A DNA stretch of 32,170 nucleotides, taken from the NCBI GenBank assembly GCA_014859895.1, contig JACZKS010000033.1, positions 1 through 32,170 of the forward strand, read 5' to 3'. This DNA comes from Rhodospirillales bacterium. GTDB taxonomy: Bacteria; Pseudomonadota; Alphaproteobacteria; Rhodospirillales; Shumkoniaceae. How positions within the stretch are numbered: position 1 is the stretch's first letter; each line of letters begins with the position of its first letter. The notes under the pieces are model-generated. The model saw nothing but the letters and a program-made list of their open reading frames with translations. It was not told the origin of the DNA and did no database searches. Positions 8,007 to 16,617 of this stretch are shown one piece after another. Both the position numbers and the translations under genes were made by a program.

Positions 8007-8912
8007 TTACTCGCCCAGCGAAAGCAGCTCCGCATCGGACTTGGCAACCAGCAAGTCGACGAGCCTTTGGGCAGCCGGAGACAGATAGCTGTTCTTGCCG
8101 TAAACAAGGCAGAAGACGCGGTGCAGTGTCGTTTCAGGCAAGGCAACCTCGCGAAGGAGGTCACCATCTTCCAAGCCCGAGAGGTTCCTGCGCGAGAGAA
8201 GGCTGAGGAGTTCCGTGCCGGCGATGAGCCGCGGCAGGTAGAGAATGGAGGTGGCCTCCAACTGGGCCTGCGGTGGCGGGCAGTTCTGCTTGGCCAGCGC
8301 TGCATTGAGCCATGGACGCGTGGCCGACGATCTGGGGAGCACCCAATTGTAACGGGCAAGGTCGCGGACCGTGTAGGGTCCGTCGAAGATGGGATGGTGC
8401 TTGCGGGCAACGACGACGATATCGTCCCGGACCAGAGGCACGACCTCGTAGCGCTCGATGGGCGCCGAGACATGGGTCAGGACGAGATCTAGAAGTCCTT
8501 CCCGCAGCAATGCCAAAAGATCGCCGCTCACGCTTGAGTGGAGTTCCATGGTGACGCCAGGGGCCTGACGAAGAAGATCCGGCATGATATCCGGGAGAAG
8601 AAACTTCACCATGGTGGGCGCACAGCCCAGGCGGATGTGACCGAATTGTCCGTCGGCGTAGCTTTTCACCTCCCGCGCCGTATCGTCCATGATCTGCCGC
8701 AAACGGTAGGTGCGCTTCAGCAAGATGTGTCCCAGTTCCGTCAACGCAATGCGACGCCCCATGCGCGCAAACAGCGGTGCACCGATCTGCTCCTCGAGGC
8801 GCCGTACAGCCTTGGTCAGCGCCGGCTGGGTCAGGAACAGGCGTTCGGCGGCGCGCCCCATGTGTTCGCACTCGGCGATGGTCTGGAAGTAAAAAAGATC
8901 CCGCACATCCAC
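8007..8912 (-). CDS. LysR-family transcriptional regulator
   Basis: A 301-residue LysR-type regulator. Residues 1-60 form the winged helix-turn-helix (FQTIAECEHMGRAAERLFLT then QPALTKAVRRLE), and from about residue 90 the periplasmic-binding-protein-like effector domain begins (GHIRLGCAP). The start is GTG at 8912 with AGGAA on the minus strand seven bases before it. It is divergent from the hydratase/TctBAC/lyase/CoA-transferase operon across a 350-base gap, the classic layout for a LysR regulator that senses the substrate of the operon it controls. Its 3' end faces the beta-branching operon across 258 bases, so it is unlikely to belong to the PKS cluster. Confidence 0.95.
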   Translation of the reverse strand: MDVRDLFYFQTIAECEHMGRAAERLFLTQPALTKAVRRLEEQIGAPLFARMGRRIALTELGHILLKRTYRLRQIMDDTAREVKSYADGQFGHIRLGCAPTMVKFLLPDIMPDLLRQAPGVTMELHSSVSGDLLALLREGLLDLVLTHVSAPIERYEVVPLVRDDIVVVARKHHPIFDGPYTVRDLARYNWVLPRSSATRPWLNAALAKQNCPPPQAQLEATSILYLPRLIAGTELLSLLSRRNLSGLEDGDLLREVALPETTLHRVFCLVYGKNSYLSPAAQRLVDLLVAKSDAELLSLGE

Positions 8913-9262
8913 AGACTAATTCCTATGGGTTATCAATTAATGAGAAAAAGAAAATGGACGTTATGAAATATTTTTGTCAAGAGCATATGGCGGGAGGGGC
9001 CGGCACAACGCGCCGCGTCTCAGCAGAGCCGCCGAAGCGGCCACCGCACCGGAATCTCGGGGAACTAAGATGATCAAGGGCTTTTCGCGTGAGCATGGAA
9101 CGAAAACGGCACCACGAATGGGCGTAGAGGGTTCGGGATACGCAGCAGCACGCCGATACCGGCGCTCTCTTGTGGATGCTGCCACGAAAATAGTGGCTGC
9201 ATGGCTCGCCGAGGAAACGATTGCGTAGAAACCTGTTAGAGACTCAGCCAGGAGACTCCGCC
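8913..9262. promoter_or_regulatory. Divergent control region between lysR and the catabolic operon
   Basis: This 350-base gap carries an A+T-rich island (about 8918-8985) in an otherwise G+C-rich window. It includes the candidate operator listed at 8930-8946 and probably both divergent promoters, but no clear -35/-10 pair could be assigned. The right-hand part is ordinary G+C-rich sequence. A possible 52-codon frame starting at ATG 9070 resembles nothing known to me and is not called as a gene. Confidence 0.55.
8930..8946. promoter_or_regulatory. Candidate LysR operator (T-N11-A dyad)
   Basis: The sequence TTATCAATTAATGAGAA has imperfect dyad symmetry: arms TTATCA and TGAGAA match in five of six positions around ATTAA. 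T8931 and A8943 form the T-N11-A pattern used by LysR-type regulators. It is 18 bases upstream of the regulator's start codon and inside the A+T-rich island, where an autoregulatory site is expected. A-rich sequence makes chance matches easy, so this is a candidate only. Confidence 0.4.
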
Positions 9263-10498
9263 ATGCCCGGCAGCACCCTCGCAGAAAAGATCCTGAGCAC
9301 CCATGCGGCGAAAAGGGCTCGGGCCGGCGACATCGTCGTTTGTACCATCGATCTCGTCATGGGCCATGACGCCAATGGCCCGATGGCCATCAAGGCCTTC
9401 GAGAACATGGGCGGCAAGGCCGTATATGACCCCGACAAGGTCGTCTTTGTTCTGGACCACATGGCCCCCGCTCCCTACGAGCGGGCCGCCAACCTCCAGG
9501 CCCTCGTCACCCGGTTTTCCGAGGATCAGGGCACCCATTGTTTCGGAATAGGACAGGGAGTCTGCCACCAGGTGTTGCCGGAGCATGGCTTCGCAAAGCC
9601 CGGCACCCTGATCCTCGGTAGCGATTCGCATACCTGCACCTATGGCGCGTTCGGCGCCTTCGCGACCGGCGCCGGCGCGACCGACATAGCGGCGGCGCTG
9701 TTCACCGGCCAGAACTGGTTCAAGGTGCCTGAGACGGTCCGCATCGAGCTCGACGGCGATCTGGCGCCGGGCTCTTCCGCCAAGGACGTCATCCTGCACG
9801 TCATCGGAGCCATCGGGGCCGACGGTGGCAACTACATGTCCTTCGAATTCTATGGGCCCTGGCTGAACAGGATCAGCCAGGCAGACCACATGACGATCGC
9901 CAACATGGTCGTGGAAATGGGGTGCAAGTGCGGGTTCATCTGCCACGCCAATCTCGGCATCGCCGCTGACCCCGACGCCCAATACCGCGATATCATCCGC
10001 TTCGACCTAGCCAAGGTAGAGCCGGGGGTTGCCAAACCGCATACCGTGGACAATTACGCCCCCGTTTCCGAAGTGGCGGGGCTTCCCGTGCAGCAAGGCG
10101 TCATCGGCAGTTGCACCAACGGCCGTATCGAGGACCTGCGCATCGCGGCATCCATTCTTAAGGGCAAGCAGATCGCCAAGGGAGTACGCTTCCTGATCAC
10201 GCCGGCATCAAGGCGCGTGTTCCTTCAAGCCGTGGAAGAGGGCCTCGTCACCACGCTCATCGAGGCGGGAGCGGTCTTTTTCACCCCCGGCTGCGGCGTC
10301 TGCGTCGGCACCCACGGCGGTGTGCCGGCGGACGGCGACACCGTCATCGCGACCACCAACCGCAACTTCAAGGGCCGCATGGGCAACAACAAGGCGTCGA
10401 TCTATTTGGCCTCGCCAGCGACGGTTGCCGCATCCATGTTGACCGGCGTCATCACCGATCCCAGAACCATAACTCAGGAGGTTGGCGATGCCCTTTAA
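9263..10498 (+). CDS. Aconitase-family hydratase, large subunit (LeuC-like)
   Basis: A 411-residue large subunit of the aconitase/isopropylmalate dehydratase superfamily. The [4Fe-4S] ligands are visible: Cys284 in IGSCTNGR, and Cys344 and Cys347 in TPGCGVC; GSDSHTCTYGAFGAFATG is the substrate-binding region. The GCGVC-VGTHGG form differs from leucine-pathway LeuC (GCSMC) and is like homoaconitase, maleate hydratase and dimethylmaleate hydratase subunits. The start at 9263 has CAGGAG upstream; an in-frame upstream start lacks a site. With the small subunit it should add or remove water across a C=C bond of a di- or tricarboxylate. Linkage to a transporter, lyase and CoA transferase argues for catabolism, not leucine synthesis. 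The exact substrate is not readable. Confidence 0.9.
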   Translation: MPGSTLAEKILSTHAAKRARAGDIVVCTIDLVMGHDANGPMAIKAFENMGGKAVYDPDKVVFVLDHMAPAPYERAANLQALVTRFSEDQGTHCFGIGQGVCHQVLPEHGFAKPGTLILGSDSHTCTYGAFGAFATGAGATDIAAALFTGQNWFKVPETVRIELDGDLAPGSSAKDVILHVIGAIGADGGNYMSFEFYGPWLNRISQADHMTIANMVVEMGCKCGFICHANLGIAADPDAQYRDIIRFDLAKVEPGVAKPHTVDNYAPVSEVAGLPVQQGVIGSCTNGRIEDLRIAASILKGKQIAKGVRFLITPASRRVFLQAVEEGLVTTLIEAGAVFFTPGCGVCVGTHGGVPADGDTVIATTNRNFKGRMGNNKASIYLASPATVAASMLTGVITDPRTITQEVGDAL

Positions 10499-10970
10499 AG
10501 CCCTGAAATACGGCGACGACATCAGCACTGACCTGATCATTGCCGGCAAGTACACAAAGTCGCTCAACGTCCAGGACCTGGCAGAACACGCCATGGAGGA
10601 CCTCGACCCGGACTTCAAGGCGAAGGCCAAGGACGGCGCTGTTGTCGTCTGCGGCAAGTACTTCGGGTGCGGATCTTCTCGCGAACAAGCGCCGGTGGCG
10701 CTGATGGCGGCGGGAGTCAAGGCGGTCGCCGCAAAGTCGTTCGCCCGGATCTTTTATCGGAACGCCATCAACATCGGCTTGCCGCTCCTGGAGTGCGACA
10801 CCGACGGCATTGACGACGGGGACATCCTCGATTTCAAGGCCGGCGACGACTTCGTGCTCAACGTGACCAAGCATGCACGGATCCCGGTACGTCCGATGCC
10901 GGAAATCATGGTTCGAATTCTCGATGCGGGCGGCGTGGTGCCGTTCCTCAAGAAACATGGTCGCTTCTAG
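10488..10970 (+). CDS. Aconitase-family hydratase, small subunit (LeuD-like)
   Basis: A 160-residue small (swivel) subunit that pairs with the preceding large subunit. The diagnostic GCGSSREQAP loop is at 60-69 (LeuD proteins have GCGSSREHAP), followed by KSFARIFYRNAINIGLPLLE, typical of the swivelling domain. The ATG at 10488 has AGGAGG six bases before it, and the gene overlaps the large-subunit gene by 11 bases, as expected for obligate partners made in equal amount. At 160 residues it is of the short, archaeal-like LeuD type, agreeing with the atypical large subunit. Confidence 0.92.
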   Translation: MPFKALKYGDDISTDLIIAGKYTKSLNVQDLAEHAMEDLDPDFKAKAKDGAVVVCGKYFGCGSSREQAPVALMAAGVKAVAAKSFARIFYRNAINIGLPLLECDTDGIDDGDILDFKAGDDFVLNVTKHARIPVRPMPEIMVRILDAGGVVPFLKKHGRF

Positions 10971-11010
10971 CGCGGCCCAAGAAGCCCGGGACCCAGGTAA
11001 GGACAAGGGA

Positions 11011-11484
11011 ATGTTCGAGAAATATAGGGATGCCTTTGGCGGGGGCGTGATCCTGCTGGTGGCCGTCGCCATGTACGGGGCGCTGCCGGCGGCGGGAGAG
11101 ACGGTAATGGCCGGCGTCGATTTAAGCCTCGCGCCGAGGCTTGTCGCTATGCTGCTGGGCGGGCTCAGCCTGATTCTCCTCCTCAAGGGGCTGTACGCCG
11201 CCTTCACCGCGCACGCCGGCGGTACTGGAAAAGCGGTTTTCAACTATCCCGGCAAGCTGGTCGGAACCATCGCCGTGACCACCCTGGCGGCCATCGCCTT
11301 CGACACTCTCGGCTTCAAGCTGACCGCCATGCTTTATCTATTCGCCGAGGGTTACATCCTGAGCTACCAGAAGGGCGAGTTTAAACCACTGCCCATGGCG
11401 GCCATCGCCTTGGTGACGCCCTTCATCATCGATTACGTCTTCGGCGCGTGGCTCTCCATGCCGCTGCCGGAAGGCCTGTTCTAG
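11011..11484 (+). CDS. tctB: Tripartite tricarboxylate transporter small membrane subunit TctB
   Basis: A 157-residue inner-membrane protein with about four hydrophobic segments (near residues 11-28, 43-62, 80-100 and 122-145), the size and layout of TctB. It has little sequence identity to other families, so the call leans on its place just before tctA and tctC. The ATG at 11011 follows AAGGA with a seven-base spacer. TctB joins the large TctA channel subunit; together they import a carboxylate delivered by the periplasmic binding protein, driven by an ion gradient. Confidence 0.88.
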   Translation: MFEKYRDAFGGGVILLVAVAMYGALPAAGETVMAGVDLSLAPRLVAMLLGGLSLILLLKGLYAAFTAHAGGTGKAVFNYPGKLVGTIAVTTLAAIAFDTLGFKLTAMLYLFAEGYILSYQKGEFKPLPMAAIALVTPFIIDYVFGAWLSMPLPEGLF

Positions 11485-11496
11485 GAGGGCCGGCCC

Positions 11497-13008
11497 ATGT
11501 ACGACACGATCCTGGCCGGCATGGCCCAGGCGTTCAGCATCGAGTGCATCCTGCTGATCGCCAGCGGTGTGACGATCGGCATCATCTTCGGGGCGATTCC
11601 CGGGCTCACCGCCTCGATGGCGCTCATCCTCTGCCTGCCGCTGACTTTCACGATGACGCCGATCAACGGCGTGTCGCTGCTGTGCGGCCTGTTCATCGGC
11701 GGCATCTCGGGGGGGCTCATCCCGGCCATCCTGCTCAAGATCCCGGGCACGCCGGGGTCCGTCGCGACACTCTTCGACGGCTATCCCATGGCCATGAAGG
11801 GCCAAGCCCACAAGGCTTTGGGGGCGGGCATCCTGTTCTCGTTCCTGGGTACGCTCTTCGGAATCGCCGTATTGGTGTTCTGCGCGCCCATGCTGGCGGA
11901 ATTCGCCCTGCGCTTCACGCCGTTCGAATACTTCGCGGTGACTTTTTTCGCCCTCACCCTGATCGCCAGCCTCAGCTCCGGCTCGATGCTCAAGGGCTTC
12001 ATCAGTGGCCTCATCGGGATCGCCTTCGGCATGATCGGCATGAGCCCGGTCGGCGGCATCCAGCGTTTCACCGCCGGCACCGTCGAACTGCAGGGCGGCT
12101 TCGAGATGGTGCCGTTCCTGGTCGGGCTGTTCGCGGTGTCGGAACTGTTTCACAACTGCGCGCAGGGCTTCATCCCGCTGGCCATGGACAACGGGAAGGT
12201 GGTCCTCAGGGGTTTCGGGATCTCGCTTAAGGAATTCGTCGGCAACCTCAAGACCTACGGCGTCTCCTCCACGGTCGGCACGATCATCGGCATCCTGCCG
12301 GGCATCGGCGTCAGCACCGCCAGCATCATGGGCTACCTGGCGGCCAAGAAGACGTCGAAGCATCCGGAAAAATTCGGCACCGGCATCGTTGATGGCATCG
12401 TAGCCTCGGAATCGGCCAACAACGCCTGCATCGGCGGCGCCCTGGTTCCGCTGCTGGCCCTCGGCATCCCCGGCGACACCGTCGCCGCTATCCTGCTGGG
12501 CGCGCTGGTCATGAACAACCTGCAGCCCGGCCCGCTGCTGTTCATGACGCAGGGAACACTGGTCTACGGAATCTTCACATCTCTGGTCATCGCGTCCTTC
12601 TGCATGTTGGTGATCGAGTTGTTCCTGATCCGCTTCTTCACCCGCCTCATCCAGACGCCCAAGAACATCCTCATGCCGCTGGTCATCGTCATGTGCATGG
12701 TCGGGGCCTTCGGCGTGAATAACCGGGCATTCGACGTGTGGTCGGTGCTGCTTTTCGGCGGCCTCGGCTACGCCCTGCATGTTTTCAAGTTTCCGCTGCA
12801 ACCGGCAGTACTGGGCTTCATCCTCGGCAACATCGTCGAGATGAACTTCTACCGCGCCCTGATGGCGTCGAAGGGAGACTATCTGCCGTTCATCACGCGG
12901 CCCATCAGCGCATTCTTCGTCATCATCGGTGTGCTCTTCATCGTCTATCCCCTAGTAAGGCCGCTGCTCTTCAAACTGCGAAAACCGCGAATTCAATCGG
13001 AAAGCTGA
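11497..13008 (+). CDS. tctA: Tripartite tricarboxylate transporter large membrane subunit TctA
   Basis: A 503-residue, highly hydrophobic membrane protein with around twelve membrane segments. Family blocks include GAIPGLTASMAL, LLKIPGTPGS, GILPGIGV and EIANNA-like ASESANNACIGGALVP, with the glycine- and proline-rich re-entrant motifs repeated in the two halves. It forms the translocation path of the TTT transporter, with TctB. AGGAGG (11483-11488) precedes the ATG by eight bases. The gene follows tctB by 12 bases and is followed by tctC after 27, so the transporter is a single transcriptional unit. Confidence 0.96.
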   Translation: MYDTILAGMAQAFSIECILLIASGVTIGIIFGAIPGLTASMALILCLPLTFTMTPINGVSLLCGLFIGGISGGLIPAILLKIPGTPGSVATLFDGYPMAMKGQAHKALGAGILFSFLGTLFGIAVLVFCAPMLAEFALRFTPFEYFAVTFFALTLIASLSSGSMLKGFISGLIGIAFGMIGMSPVGGIQRFTAGTVELQGGFEMVPFLVGLFAVSELFHNCAQGFIPLAMDNGKVVLRGFGISLKEFVGNLKTYGVSSTVGTIIGILPGIGVSTASIMGYLAAKKTSKHPEKFGTGIVDGIVASESANNACIGGALVPLLALGIPGDTVAAILLGALVMNNLQPGPLLFMTQGTLVYGIFTSLVIASFCMLVIELFLIRFFTRLIQTPKNILMPLVIVMCMVGAFGVNNRAFDVWSVLLFGGLGYALHVFKFPLQPAVLGFILGNIVEMNFYRALMASKGDYLPFITRPISAFFVIIGVLFIVYPLVRPLLFKLRKPRIQSES

Positions 13009-13035
13009 ACCACGAAGAATAGGAGGAACAGGATC

Positions 13036-14019
13036 ATGTCTGCAGTTTCGCTGAAAAACACCATCGGCTTGCTCGCCTCGGCGGCCATGCTTGCCGGGCT
13101 CTCCACGGCAGCTGACGCCGCCGACGCCTATCCGACCAAGGCGATCCAACTGGTGGTGCCCTACAATCCCGGCGGAGATACGGACCTTCTGGCCCGGGTC
13201 TTCGCCAAGGAATTCGAAAAGACCCTGGGCAAACCGGTGGTGGTCGTCAACGTCGCCGGCGCCGCGGGCAGCATCGCCACGACGAAGGTCAAGAATGCCC
13301 CCGCCGACGGCTACACCGTGCTGTTCCACCATTCCGGCGTACTGGTCAGCATGATCACCGGCGCCATCGATTTCTCGTATAAGGATATGGCCGTCCTGGG
13401 CTCCGTCGCCCTTTCCGAGGGAACCATCTGGGTAACCAACGCGACTTCGCCCTACAAGGACATGGCGGATATCGCCAAGGCCGCCAAGGCGGCGCCCGAG
13501 ACCGTCAAGAACGGGCTCAACTTCGGCAGCCAGTCCCATGCTCACGTGGTGGCCTTCGAACGGGCGGCCGGCGTTAGGATGCACAACATGGACGTCGGCG
13601 GCATCGCCGAGAAGATCGTCGCCATCCTAGGCGGGCACATCGACGTTTCCGAGGTTCAGGCCGGTACCGTGTCGAGCTACATCCAGGCCGGCCGCATGCG
13701 GGCCCTGGGAACGCCGGCGGCCAACCGCTTCGCGGGCCTTCCCGAGGTCAAGACGTTCAAGGAGCAGGGCATCGATATCACCATGCCCGACCGCCTGTTC
13801 TGGCTGGGCCTGCCGCCGAACACTGCGGCGGACGTGATGAAGACGCTGACCGGCGCCCTGGAAAAGACCGCCAAGAGCCCGGACATCGCGAAGGACTACG
13901 CCAAGATCGAGATGACCCCCTTCTTCAAGAGCGCCGTTGAAGCCACGGTACTCCTGGACGAGGAGTATAAGTTCCTGGTCGAGTACAAGGACGTCTTCCA
14001 GAGCCCCAAGAAGAAGTAA
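13036..14019 (+). CDS. tctC: Tripartite tricarboxylate transporter substrate-binding protein TctC
   Basis: A 327-residue periplasmic binding protein of the Bug/TctC family. A Sec signal peptide (Lys7, hydrophobic core about 9-22, A-x-A sites ending near 28-31) precedes YPTKAIQLVVPYNPGGDTDLL, the usual family start with the PGG loop that contacts a ligand carboxylate. AGGAGG at 13021-13026 precedes the ATG. It captures the substrate outside the inner membrane and hands it to TctAB. The family binds many carboxylates, so the ligand cannot be deduced from these motifs alone. Confidence 0.95.
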   Translation: MSAVSLKNTIGLLASAAMLAGLSTAADAADAYPTKAIQLVVPYNPGGDTDLLARVFAKEFEKTLGKPVVVVNVAGAAGSIATTKVKNAPADGYTVLFHHSGVLVSMITGAIDFSYKDMAVLGSVALSEGTIWVTNATSPYKDMADIAKAAKAAPETVKNGLNFGSQSHAHVVAFERAAGVRMHNMDVGGIAEKIVAILGGHIDVSEVQAGTVSSYIQAGRMRALGTPAANRFAGLPEVKTFKEQGIDITMPDRLFWLGLPPNTAADVMKTLTGALEKTAKSPDIAKDYAKIEMTPFFKSAVEATVLLDEEYKFLVEYKDVFQSPKKK

Positions 14020-14034
14020 CCAGCCGTCCGGAAC

Positions 14035-14067
14035 GGTGGACCCGCGGGCCTGCGCTCCGCGGCCACC
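14035..14067 (+). other. G+C-rich hairpin after tctC
   Basis: The sequence can fold as GGTGG-acc-CGCGG, a nine-base loop, CCGCG-g-CCACC. It sits 15 bases after the tctC stop, in the largest gap of this operon (192 bases). No T-run follows, so it is not a classic terminator. Stem-loops at this place often protect the upstream part of an mRNA and let a binding protein be made in excess of the downstream enzymes. That role is inference; in such G+C-rich DNA it may be chance. Confidence 0.35.
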
Positions 14068-14211
14068 GGTCCGGCCGCCATCCTGTCTGATGGAACGATA
14101 GACGAGGCGACGTCGATGCGGGGTTCCCGCCCGGGGCCTTCGGCGAACGGCGGAGCGTGCCTTCGAATCGGCAGGAACCGGATCTTCATGTTAGCGAAAG
14201 GCGATCATCCC

Positions 14212-15135
14212 ATGCCCCTTCCCACCGCCGTCGTCATCGAGGAAGACATCCTGCGCGACGGCCTCCAGAACGAGGAACGGATCTTCTCGGCCGACGAGAA
14301 GCTGGCCATCGTGCGCGACCTGGAAGCGGCCGGCGTCAGGCGCATCCAGGTCGGTTCCTTCGTCCACCCCAAGTGGGTGCCGCAGATGGCCAACACCGAC
14401 GAGGTGTTCCGGGCGCTGGAGCGCCGCCCCGGCGTGACCTACACCGGCCTCATCCTCAACGCCAAGGGGCTGGAGCGGGCCCTGGCCTGCGGGGTCGGCC
14501 ACCTCAGCATGTCGGTGTCGGTGTCCGAGCAGCATAGCCGGCGCAACGTCAACCGCTCGGTGGACGAGGCCCTCGCCGAGATGGTGGAACTGATCCGCCA
14601 CGCGGTCGCGGCCGGTATCGCGGTGCGGGCCGGCGCCCAGTGCACCTTCGGCTGCGTTTACGAAGGGGCCATTCCGAAAGAGCGTGTCGTCCGGGCACTC
14701 GATCGGATGATCGAGGCCGGAGCGCAGGAGCTGAACCTATCCGACACCACCGGCATGGCCAATCCGGTCCAGGTCCGCGAATTGGTAGCCGAGACGCGCG
14801 CCCGCTGGCCGCACGTCGGCGTCTCGTTGCATCTGCATGATACCCGCGGCCTGGGGCTGGCCAACATGGTGGCCGGTTGCGAGGCGGGAGCGACCGTGTT
14901 CGATACGGCGGCCGGTGGCCTCGGCGGCTGCCCGTTCGTCAAGGGAGCGGCCGGCAACGTCCCGACCGAGGACGCCGTGAATATGCTCCAGGCCATGGGC
15001 GTGGAAACCGGCATCGACGTGACCGTCCTATGCCGGGCGGTCGAACGACTGGAGAGCCTGCTCGAACGACGGCTGCCGGGAAGGATGCTGCGCGTGCTGG
15101 CGCCTGCGCGCTCACCATGCGCGGTATCGGCGTGA
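14212..15135 (+). CDS. HMG-CoA lyase-family acyl-CoA lyase
   Basis: A 307-residue TIM-barrel lyase of the HMG-CoA lyase group. Key residues are Arg15-Asp16 in LRDGLQNE (metal Asp), His207 and His209 in LHLHDTRG, catalytic-type Cys240 in GLGGCPF, and Asn249 in GAAGNVPTED. The family splits beta-hydroxy-beta-methyl acyl-CoAs into a keto acid and acetyl-CoA, and an HMG-CoA-lyase-like enzyme is known as the R-citramalyl-CoA lyase of Chloroflexus. Beside a CoA transferase and a hydratase, a citramalyl-CoA-type role is more likely than ketone-body or leucine catabolism, but is inferred. Starts at 14116 and 14188 are also open; 14212 gives the family-typical N-terminus, though its GAAAGG site is weak. 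Confidence 0.88.
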   Translation: MPLPTAVVIEEDILRDGLQNEERIFSADEKLAIVRDLEAAGVRRIQVGSFVHPKWVPQMANTDEVFRALERRPGVTYTGLILNAKGLERALACGVGHLSMSVSVSEQHSRRNVNRSVDEALAEMVELIRHAVAAGIAVRAGAQCTFGCVYEGAIPKERVVRALDRMIEAGAQELNLSDTTGMANPVQVRELVAETRARWPHVGVSLHLHDTRGLGLANMVAGCEAGATVFDTAAGGLGGCPFVKGAAGNVPTEDAVNMLQAMGVETGIDVTVLCRAVERLESLLERRLPGRMLRVLAPARSPCAVSA

Positions 15136-15156
15136 CATTTGACGGGATGTGAAATC

Positions 15157-16350
15157 GTGGAACCAAAGAATCTTCCCCTCGAGGGTATCCGGGTGCTCGA
15201 GTTGTCGCTGGCGGTGATGGGGCCGATGGCCGGCGTGATCCTTGCCGACATGGGAGCCGAGGTCATCAAGATCGAGCCGGCCCCGAACGGCGACGAGACG
15301 CGGCGGCTAAAGGGCTTCGGGACGGGCTTCTTCCCTTACTACAACCGCAACAAGAAGAGCCTGGTCGTTAACCTGAAATCGGACGACGGCCGGCGCATCC
15401 TGGAGCAGTTGATCGGCACCGCCGACGTGCTGATCGAGAACTTCGCTCCGGGGACGGTCGAGCGCCTCGGCTTCGGCTGGGAACGGGTACGCGACATCAA
15501 TCCTCGCCTGGTCTACTGCTCACTCAAGGGCTTCATGCCCGGCCCCTACGAGAAGCGACCGGCCCTCGACGAAGTCTGCCAGATGATGGGTGGCCTTGCC
15601 TATATGACCGGGCCGCGCGGCCGGCCCCTGCGGGCGGGCGCCTCCATCATCGATGTCATGGGCGGCAGCTATGGCGTCATCGGCATCCTGACAGCGCTCC
15701 TTGACCGCCAGAGCACCGGCCGGGGCCAGTTCGTCAAGGCGACACTTTTTGAATCCGTCGCCATGCTGATGGCCCAGCATATGATTGTGCTGCCGCTGAC
15801 CGGCGATGCGGCGCCGCCGATGCCCGAACGCGGCCGTTCCTGGTCGGTCTACGACCTGTTCGAGACGGTCGACCGAGAACAGGTCTTTCTGGGCATCACC
15901 AGCGACCGGCACTGGACCCGCTTCTGCGAGGTCTTCGGCTTCGGCGATCTGTTTGCCGACCACCGGCTCGACACCAACCAGGGGCGGGTCGAACAGCGCG
16001 AATGGTTCCTGCCCGAACTGAAGAAGCGCTTGGCCGCTTTGCCGCGTGACGAGATCATGCGGAAGGCCGAGGAAGCCTGCATCCCCTTCGCCCAGGTCGC
16101 CCGCCCCGAGGACCTGTTCGAGGACGAGCACCTCAACCAGTCGGGCGGCCTCGACGAGTTGGTCCTGCCCAACGGGACGGCTGCCAAGCTGCCGAAGCTC
16201 CCCCTGCGGGTTGGCAACTACGACTTCGCCTTCCGCAGCGCGCCCCCCGAACTCGGGAAGGGCAGCCGGGGTCTTCTGGAAAGTCTGGATTTCTCGGAAG
16301 AGCAGATTTCCAGCTGGTGCCGGGACGGGGTTCTCGGCCCGGTCTGCTGA
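15157..16350 (+). CDS. Class III (CaiB/BaiF) CoA transferase
   Basis: A 397-residue family III CoA transferase, which moves CoA between two carboxylates through an aspartyl-CoA thioester in the cytoplasm. It shows GIRVLELS, the GAEVIKIEP stretch (34-41), the NKKSLVVNLK block and the presumed catalytic Asp138 in ALDEVCQMMGG. The first gene product pair (hydratase) and the lyase upstream suggest that it activates the hydroxy acid before cleavage; a succinyl-CoA:citramalate transferase of this class exists in Chloroflexus. Starts are GTG at 15157 (preferred; weak ACGGGA upstream) or TTG at 15139 (none). It is the last gene of the operon and faces the amidotransferase gene across 267 bases. Confidence 0.9.
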   Translation: MEPKNLPLEGIRVLELSLAVMGPMAGVILADMGAEVIKIEPAPNGDETRRLKGFGTGFFPYYNRNKKSLVVNLKSDDGRRILEQLIGTADVLIENFAPGTVERLGFGWERVRDINPRLVYCSLKGFMPGPYEKRPALDEVCQMMGGLAYMTGPRGRPLRAGASIIDVMGGSYGVIGILTALLDRQSTGRGQFVKATLFESVAMLMAQHMIVLPLTGDAAPPMPERGRSWSVYDLFETVDREQVFLGITSDRHWTRFCEVFGFGDLFADHRLDTNQGRVEQREWFLPELKKRLAALPRDEIMRKAEEACIPFAQVARPEDLFEDEHLNQSGGLDELVLPNGTAAKLPKLPLRVGNYDFAFRSAPPELGKGSRGLLESLDFSEEQISSWCRDGVLGPVC

Positions 16351-16617
16351 ACCATGAGCCAAGGAATCCGCAGCTCTTGGTCAGGAAGAGCGCTTGGGGA
16401 GGAGGCATCCTTGCACTCCGCGCGTCCGGAAACCTGATTTCCACACCGGGCCTCCTCTCCCTCGGTTTCCGTTGCCGATGTGATAACGGCTCGCGCAAGA
16501 GTTTTTGACGGCGCTGCATTCTCGGATGTCCGCTTTCGAGGATATGTCTTGTGCACTCGTATGGCCGCAAGGGGGGCGCACACCGGACACTATCGTGACT
16601 GGCCATTCCAAGAGAGG

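Noticed and set aside
9070-9228. Possible 52-codon leader or small gene before the hydratase
   Set aside because: No family resemblance and only a modest GGGGAACT site; nothing supports translation beyond the open frame.
9263-10970. Leucine biosynthesis leuCD
   Set aside because: GCGVC and the short small subunit differ from leucine-pathway forms, and leuA/leuB are absent while transport and CoA-lyase genes are adjacent.
16373-16506. Hairpin GCTCTT/AAGAGC (16373-16391) and a short stem before TTTTT (16489-16506) as terminators for the catabolic operon
   Set aside because: The first has no T-run; the second has only a four-pair stem including a G-T pair. Termination here is expected but not shown.
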